From positions 1 to 13,724 of the forward strand of contig RXOD01005505.1 of the NCBI GenBank assembly GCA_005223375.1: 13,724 bases of DNA, read 5' to 3'. The position numbers and the translations under genes were made by a program. Below the pieces are notes generated by a model. It saw nothing but the letters and a program-made list of their open reading frames with translations. It had not been told where the DNA came from and did no database searches. The DNA is from Amoebophrya sp. AT5.2 (Eukaryota; Sar; Dinophyceae; Syndiniales; Amoebophryaceae). Shown here piece after piece: positions 9,001 to 13,724 of the stretch. Position 1 is the first letter of the stretch. Each line of letters begins with the position of its first letter.

Positions 9001-11870
9001 GGGGCTGTCGTAGGAGCTGCCCTCCGGTCTTTGTCCTTCACCCTGACCTTCTTCTGTTTCTCCGACTGGTCCGCCGCGCCGCGGCTTGGGCTTTCGCTCT
9101 GCTCCCGTCCGTCCTCTTCCGCCTCAGAGGACTGTTTTGCGGCTTCCTTCTCCTTCCTGGTGGTCCCCTTCTCAGCCTTCTTCCGCTTGTGCTTCTTGAC
9201 CGATGACAACGAATGCGAAGACGAGGAACGAGACGGCGACCGCTTCTTTGTCGGTCGGTCACGGTTGGTTTTCCTCGGTGCAGCGGCGGCTTTTGTACTA
9301 TCCTTAGCATCCTTCTTTTTCTCAGCGGGTGCTGGAGGCGAGACCGATGCCGATCCTTTCTTTCCCTTCATCTTCGATGCCTCCTTCTTGGAACCACGCC
9401 GTGACTTCGCGTTTCTCTCCGAGGACTTGGACTTCGCATCTTCTGAAGAAGAAGAAGAACCCTGGCCCGATGATGAAGATGGTGAGCCGTGTTCGGATGA
9501 CGAGCCACGGATGTCCACCTTTGACGCGGGGTTAGTGGACTCCCTTCTCTTCTTCGCCTGTGGTTCCCGTTCCGGCTTCTGCTTCTTCTTATTCGATTTC
9601 TCTCCTTCTACAGCTTCCGCTTTACAATTCTCGCCTGCATCATCAGGACAAGCTGCAGGCCCAACTGCCACTGCGGAAGATGACGAGGAAGCGGACGGCT
9701 CTGCTTCATCTACTTTTTCCTTTGGTTTTCCATTCTTGATCTTGCCAGCACCCCTGGCTCCTGCTACGACCTCCTCCTCCGCCGCCGATCCTGATGGCGA
9801 ATCGTTGATTTCTGGCTTGGAGCGATTCGCGTTTCGTTCATGGTAACCGTTTTTCTCGTGCCGCTCCCGCTGTTCCCGTCGCGTCATCGTCTCCTTCCCC
9901 ACGCGCCAGCGATCGGCTTTTCCACTCGAAGATGAATGAGAGCCGACGATCGGATCGGCCTGCCGACTTTTCCTATCGTCAGCAGCCTGATCCGATCTTC
10001 GCTTCCCGGACGATTCCACTGCCCTTTTCGTCCGCGATGCCGCGACGTCGTTCGCGTTCTTTTTCGTTTCTTGCGCCTTCTTAGGCCTCTGCTTCTTGCT
10101 GATGCTAGCACTGGCTTCTGAAGCAGAACTGCGCTCACCTTCTCGCTTTGCGCACTCTGAAGCAGAACTCTCGCTTTGCGCACTGCCGCTACCTCCACTG
10201 CCGTCATCGTCGTCACTACTTGCACTTGAATGTCGCTCTTTCTGATCCGCGCTACTATCGCGCTTTTTCCGGGTTTCGCTCACCTTTCGGCCCGCTTTGG
10301 CCTTCTCCCTGCCTCCTTTTGCACTCGGCTGCAAATCCGCCAAATCGTGCTTCTTCTTGTTCTTGGCCTTCTCGTTCTCCGGCTCCTCCTTCTTCTCGAT
10401 GACCTCCGCGACCTCTTCTTTTTTCCGCCGCTCTTGAAGATCTTCCTTCCTCGTTGTTTTTCCGATTTCGCGTGCTGATTCTGCTGCTCTATGCTCGCGA
10501 GGTCGGTCTCGGTCGTCGCGTCGATCGTGCGCGAACGATGATTTTGGACCACGTCGCTCGTCGTCCTTTGGTCGTCGGCGGGATGAAGAACGACGTCGTT
10601 CCATGATCGGTGAGGAACGATTTCGTTCGTCCCGACGATCATTTCTACTTCTACCACCGCCGTAGCGTAGTTCCCTCCTGTCTTCTCTGTCGCGTTGGGT
10701 GGCCGCGCGCGGGTCGTCGCGCGGCGACAAACGCCCGCGAAGATCTACTACTTTTTTAGTGCCAGAAGTTGTGCCAGAAGCAGCAGCCGGATCGGAATCA
10801 CGTCGGTCACGGGCGCCACGTGGTTCATCCCGTGTACTAGCCGGTTCTTTTTCCACCTCCTCACCACCAGCTGCAGCAGCGCCACGTCCCCTGCTGCGAC
10901 GTTTTTTCTCGCGCAGCTTCGGCGCAGGAGCCTCTGCTGCGCTCAAGTCGGAGACGTCGTCTTGAGAAGAGCCCTGGTGATTTTTCGTTTTGCCACCCGC
11001 ACCAGCTTTAATATCCGCGCTTTTTTCCCTTGGTTTCGCTGAGGATTTCTCCGCCCGTTTCTTGTCCTTCTCGTTGTTCTTCTCTTCTTCCACAGAAGAT
11101 CTTCTTCGAGTTCGCTTCTTCTCGTTTTTCGTCGGTGACGCGGACTTCTTTTTGTGCCGGCTGATCGCAACTTCTTTTTGTGCCGGACTTCTTTTTGACG
11201 CGGACTTCTTTTCCACCTGCTTCTCCGCAACTACGGTTTTATCTTCCTCCTCCCCACCCCCTTTTGGTCTTGGCTTTGCTTTGCTAATGCTACCCGCCTT
11301 CTCTTCTCCCGTTTTTTTCGCCCCTTCGGACGAGTCTGAAGAGGACGAGGAAGAGCCGCTGTTTGATGCTTTGTCGTCTTCGTCGTCTGAGGAGTTGTCG
11401 TCGGAGGCAGAGCCGGAATTTTGCTCCTTCTCGTTATCCGAACCGCCTCCCGAGGACGATGAGGACGAGCCTCCGGACGAGTTGGAGCCACCACCCTCCT
11501 GCGACGAGGAACTACAACCGTTCGAATCCGAATCTTCCCCGTTCGAGCTCCCGTCGTCGCCGGAACAATTGTCCGAATCGGAACCACCAGGAGCACTCGG
11601 CTTCGACGAAATAAACTCCTCGTCAGCTGCCACATGATCGCCGCGACGACGTTTCTCCTTCCGCTCCGGGTTGTCGTTGGAGCGTCGCCGTTTCGCCTTC
11701 TGCCTCTTCTCGGGAGACGGTGAGGGAGGAGAACCCCTCGCTCGGGCGTCCCGCTTCATCGAGGAAGCTGGAGCTGGATCTCTTCCTTCATTTTTCCGCT
11801 TTCCTGGGAGCCGACGACCGCGTTGGTGCGAGCCCTGGCGCCGAGCGGTACTTCTGGTGTCAGCCAACAT
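3035..11870 (-). CDS. Giant RS/KE-rich protein with a CCCH zinc-finger-like motif (9 exons, 2375 aa)
   Basis: Exons, in transcript order: 8624-11870, 7973-8400, 7650-7812, 6401-7342, 5834-6144, 5439-5630, 4973-5211, 4425-4690, 3035-4374. All eight introns are GT-AG and the coding sum is 7128 bases, an open frame ending in TAG. The ATG at 11870 has an in-frame TAG five codons upstream. Residues 1-1225: Lys/Glu/Ser-rich, then RD/RS/RGG dipeptides, like SR-related nuclear proteins. 1225-1280: short linker. 1280-1590: Ala-rich, then Met-rich (MMQMMGMG). 1594-1930: mixed, globular-looking and not recognised. 1952-1973: C-x8-C-x7-C-x3-H within KTRTTTVC...QYGVCPVVH. 2000-2110: Gly-rich (YGGGGG, FGGGG), then Ala/Thr/Ser-rich to the end. 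The likely role is nuclear RNA binding or processing, inferred from composition and the finger. The weakest links are that it might be two genes (a second start could be MSFQTV at 7713) and the 50-base last intron. Confidence 0.72.
3640..3690. repeat. Perfect 21-bp inverted repeat inside an Ala-rich coding exon
   Basis: The arms 3640-3660 and 3670-3690 pair perfectly around a 9-base loop. On the minus strand they encode Ala/Gly-rich sequence with Thr, Asp and Pro. Keeping both arms perfect in a coding exon suggests recent origin or selection at the nucleic-acid level. Confidence 0.9.
3691..3747. repeat. Two identical 24-bp direct repeats
   Basis: An identical 24-base unit (beginning CTGCTGCTCCCGTAG) occurs at 3691-3714 and 3724-3747, 33 bases apart, so the spacing preserves frame. 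It encodes Ala/Thr/Gly-rich sequence (AATTGAAG) on the minus strand and adjoins the 21-bp palindrome. Confidence 0.9.
4375..4424 (-). other. Predicted 50-nt intron before the zinc-finger exon
   Basis: The donor A|GTGAGTAC is a near-ideal consensus and the acceptor is GAGTAAG|ATGAGC; both are phase 1. The join gives LVC-NEHKQFFEIGF and leads directly into the CCCH motif. A TAA (4378-4376) lies in the zinc-finger frame just upstream, so some splice is required. The closer-looking acceptor TTGCAG would run into that stop. Confidence 0.6.
8624..11870 (-). other. Exon 1 of the RS/CCCH gene: 1082 codons of disordered RS/KE sequence
   Basis: This is a single uninterrupted exon. The N-terminal part has poly-Ser/Asp blocks (GGSSSSSSGGGS, DDEDD), acidic-Ser runs that suit casein-kinase-type phosphorylation, and Lys/Arg clusters that could act as nuclear localisation signals. 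From about residue 330 RD, RE and RS dipeptides dominate. The last ~130 residues are RDHRDRDARRD-type and RGG-like, continuing into exon 2 (RRSGDRRSGDRRRDRS, from a 12-base tandem duplication near 8325-8355). The donor is CGAG|GTATAG at 8623. Local DNA duplications (10118-10182 and 11150-11215) show growth by slippage. Confidence 0.8.
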
Positions 11871-11997
11871 AGTGGGCTTAGTCTAGTGAGATGTAGATGA
11901 ACGGCTATCCGATCGAAGAAGTGCAAATGAGGCCGGCTATTGCAAATTCCGTGCTACTGCTACTGCTACACATACGGCTAAGTACCTAGCAAACAAA
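11871..11997. promoter_or_regulatory. Divergent intergenic region (putative bidirectional promoter / 5' leaders)
   Basis: 127 bases separate the minus-strand ATG at 11870 from the plus-strand ATG at 11998. The stretch contains three tandem TGCTAC units (11952-11969) and, on the minus strand, a pyrimidine-rich ATCTCACTAG that could serve as a splice or trans-splice acceptor for the leader of the large gene. No TATA-like element is convincing. The regulatory role is inferred from position alone. Confidence 0.3.
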
Positions 11998-13052
11998 ATG
12001 AGGACGGATGAGGCTTATCGGTTCCTTGTCTGTGGCATCGATCTTATCTTTCGAGTTCGAGTCCTTCAAGAAGGAACCCCTACAGACAGCCACAATGCCG
12101 ACGCATACATGCAAGTGACTGGAGGGAGAAGCATTCAAAAATGATCAGCCTTCAGATTCAGGATCAGATGACGATGAGTCACGTCAGCGGCTTCGATGGC
12201 GAGCGCTGAAGATGCCCACATCGGGACGGTCTCCACAATGGGGTATCAGCGATCAATGAATTTCAATACAAGTAGCGTACTGGTACTAGTGGTACTCGAT
12301 ACGGATATCGATATTTATGATCTTCCGGACGCGAAGGCGCCGCACAAAAAAAGTTTGATCGTGATCTTTCTCGCGTGGAGGTGCCCTTTGCTCGTGGTCT
12401 TTTTTGTGTTTTTTCAATTCTTTTCTTTGGGAACACAAGGGATGTCTCTTCTACACTTACACTTTCCGAAAGGGTTGGGTTTCACCGACCCCGCACCGGA
12501 AAGAAACGCATGGCATTGTACTTGTTTTCGTTCTCGAGCATTGTAAATTATTATCTTTCATTTCATGTTGATGATGTTAAGAACTGATGGCGATGTACCA
12601 TATAGATACTGGCAGGCTTTCGCGGCCAAGTCTTCATCTGGGGAACCCCGACTCAGTGAGCAGACGCCCTCCGCGTCAGTGGGCAGAAGTAGACGAGCCT
12701 ACTTTTGTAGTACGAGTACGGGACCATGTTCTTGTTCGCGAGAGCCTTCCAGTACTGCTACTGGTTCGAAGATTGATACAATTGATATCAACATTGGTGG
12801 TGGATCTTCAGCATTCATTCTACGTACTATCGTACACCGCATTTTAGGAAGTTGCTTACGACCTTGCTTTTCCTCCTCGTCGAGCAAACTGAGTAGTTTT
12901 GTACGAGCGCCACCTACAACGATGTGCGAGTTCTTCTGGAGAAGTTGCTAACCTGCAAGGACTCGCAGATCGTCTGCAGCAGCATCGATCTGCAGCAGCC
13001 GGCCACGACAGATGAAGTGCTTGAGTTGCTGCAATCCGACTTTTCCTGGTAG
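11998..13052 (+). CDS. Small multi-exon gene of unknown function, plus strand (structure tentative)
   Basis: Three exons join in frame with GT-AG introns: 12156-12242 (acidic then basic, SGSDDDES...MPTSGRSPQW), 12616-12655 (GFRGQVFIWGTPT) and 12908-13052, ending in TAG (VRVLLEKLL, DEVLELLQSDFSW). The phases 1 and 2 match at both joins. An ATG at 11998 opens 48 codons (MRTDEAYRFLVCGIDLIF...), probably a first exon, but I could not fix how it joins exon 12156; the acidic frame is open back to 12119. The C-terminal exon looks like two amphipathic helices. The FIWGT string recalls the N-terminal region of Mcm4-type replicative helicase subunits, but the rest of such a protein is absent, so I do not name it. 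It could be a fragment or an unrelated small protein. Confidence 0.42.
12243..12615 (+). other. Predicted intron of the plus-strand gene
   Basis: The donor is TGGG|GTATCAG and the acceptor ATACTGGCAG|GC, both phase 1. The interior is AT- and T-rich with stop codons in the relevant frame. Open frames in it (12375-12587) look like unused sequence, although DVSSTLTLSERVG is protein-like enough to leave an extra exon possible. Confidence 0.4.
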
Positions 13053-13535
13053 GAGAGTACTCGAACCAACTGACTCCAGCATCAACAACGCCTGGCATAA
13101 CACTGTAGGTACAGTTTCAAATAATTCGCATTCGATCCGAATCTGATCGGGTCAGGATTTTTTTCCTTCGATACGTACCGGTACGCAAACTGACAGGCCA
13201 TCAACATCAAGGAGGTACTATTGAAGCAATTTGATTGGAGGTACGCAGCAGGTGGTCATTCGAGCATTCTGTAGTTGTTTTACGAAGTCTAGATCGGGGC
13301 AGGTGAAGTAGATGGTTTTCGTTTTACAAGTAAAGCAATTGTTATTTGTTTGGTGCTGGTGGGTCGTTCAAGCAATTCATGACTGTTTGAGTGTCTACTT
13401 GAGGTCCGTTCGTCTTCAAAATTACAGCGTGTTCGTCCGCTCCACTGGACGACGCATTTTTGTTTCAGTCGAACTAGCTTCGAAGTTTGTACGGTGTCGT
13501 CATAACTAGCTATCGATTAGCCGCTTTTGTCTTCA
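13053..13535. other. Convergent intergenic region
   Basis: It lies between the stop of the plus-strand gene and the stop of the minus-strand gene at the right edge, so it should hold both 3' UTRs. I see no gene, RNA or sizeable repeat; the palindrome GTACCGGTAC near 13176 is the only notable short word. A mini-exon such as 13197-13214 (acceptor GACAG, donor GTACTA) cannot be excluded. Confidence 0.45.
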
Positions 13536-13724
13536 CTATGCAGCTTTGCAGCACTTGGCAACGGTGGGCGGGTGTGCCTTGGCTTTCGACGGGTCGTAAA
13601 CCTTGCCATGAGTGTTCGCGCAAATTGTGTCTTTGACTTTTTCGCAGTTGTTATGTCCGCCGCTGCCCCCGCTGGCGCTGCCGCCGCTGCTCCCGGTGGC
13701 ACTGCCGCCGCTGCTCCCGGTGGC
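13536..13724 (-). CDS. 3' end of a gene with Gly/Ser octapeptide repeats and a Cys-rich tail (partial)
   Basis: The frame is open from the right edge to a TAG at 13538-13536, giving 62 residues. The first 23 are repeats of ATGSSGGS: two copies from nearly identical 24-base units (13701-13724 and 13677-13700), then a degenerate ASGGSGG. The remainder is a compact tail, HNNCEKVKDTICANTHGKVY followed by DPSKAKAHPPTVAKCCKAA, with four Cys. A Gly/Ser linker followed by a Cys-containing module suits a secreted or surface protein with disulfides, but I do not recognise the family. The codon pattern and TAG stop are coherent, and the antisense and other frames lack this repeat-plus-module structure. 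The start and most of the protein lie outside the window. Confidence 0.6.
   Translation of the reverse strand, partial: ATGSSGGSATGSSGGSASGGSGGHNNCEKVKDTICANTHGKVYDPSKAKAHPPTVAKCCKAA
13656..13724. repeat. 24-bp tandem repeat coding for a Gly/Ser octapeptide
   Basis: Three tandem copies of a 24-base unit run to the edge of the window: 13701-13724 and 13677-13700 differ by one base, and 13656-13676 is a shortened, diverged copy. The array probably continues outside the window. It lies in frame in the minus-strand coding sequence. Confidence 0.85.

Noticed and set aside
8836..9846. 336-codon open frame on the plus strand, opposite the RS-rich exon
   Set aside because: It is the antisense of Lys/Glu/Ser/Arg codons, which rarely give stops on the other strand. 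The product is a Ser/Phe/Leu-rich mirror with no domain. The frame at 10990-11637 is rejected for the same reason.
12616..13052. Naming the plus-strand gene as Mcm4
   Set aside because: Only IWGT and its context resemble it. The ATPase core and most of the N-terminal domain are missing, and no space remains before the convergent gene.

Overview
The window is eukaryotic nuclear DNA. Its genes are split by spliceosomal-type introns, reading frames only make sense after splicing, and there is no operon structure or Shine-Dalgarno pattern. Moderate-to-high GC exons, Arg/Ser- and Ala/Gly-rich low-complexity proteins, compact spacing and one intron without a GT donor but with inverted-repeat ends together suggest a protist. 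A dinoflagellate-type alveolate (for example a Syndiniales-like genome) would fit, but that is inference and not shown by any diagnostic marker.

Layout, left to right. (1) Positions 1 to about 2145 (possibly 2453), minus strand: a Cu/Zn superoxide dismutase gene, cut off at the left edge. Four exons carry all Cu and Zn ligands. Intron 2 has no GT donor, short direct repeats at its edges, inverted-repeat arms and a near-perfect hairpin; intron 1 also has inverted-repeat ends. (2) 2146-3034: intergenic or UTR sequence with a small repeat structure and possibly an upstream signal-peptide exon of the SOD gene. (3) 3035-11870, minus strand: what I reconstruct as one very large gene of nine exons. 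All eight introns are GT-AG and every junction keeps the frame, giving 2375 residues: an RS/KE-rich N-terminal half, an Ala/Met-rich linker, about 335 residues of globular unrecognised sequence, one CCCH zinc-finger-like motif and a Gly/Ala-rich tail. The composition suggests a nuclear RNA-processing protein. (4) 11871-11997: a short divergent intergenic region. (5) About 11998-13052, plus strand: a probable small multi-exon gene of unknown function, supported by three phase-compatible exons. (6) 13053-13535: a convergent intergenic region with nothing recognisable. (7) 13536-13724, minus strand: the 3' end of a gene whose product ends in Gly/Ser octapeptide repeats and a Cys-rich tail, running off the right edge.

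The genes show no obvious shared pathway: an antioxidant enzyme, a putative RNA-binding/splicing-related protein, and two unknowns. The most unusual signal is in the SOD introns, which look like inserted inverted-repeat elements that became introns (introner-like).
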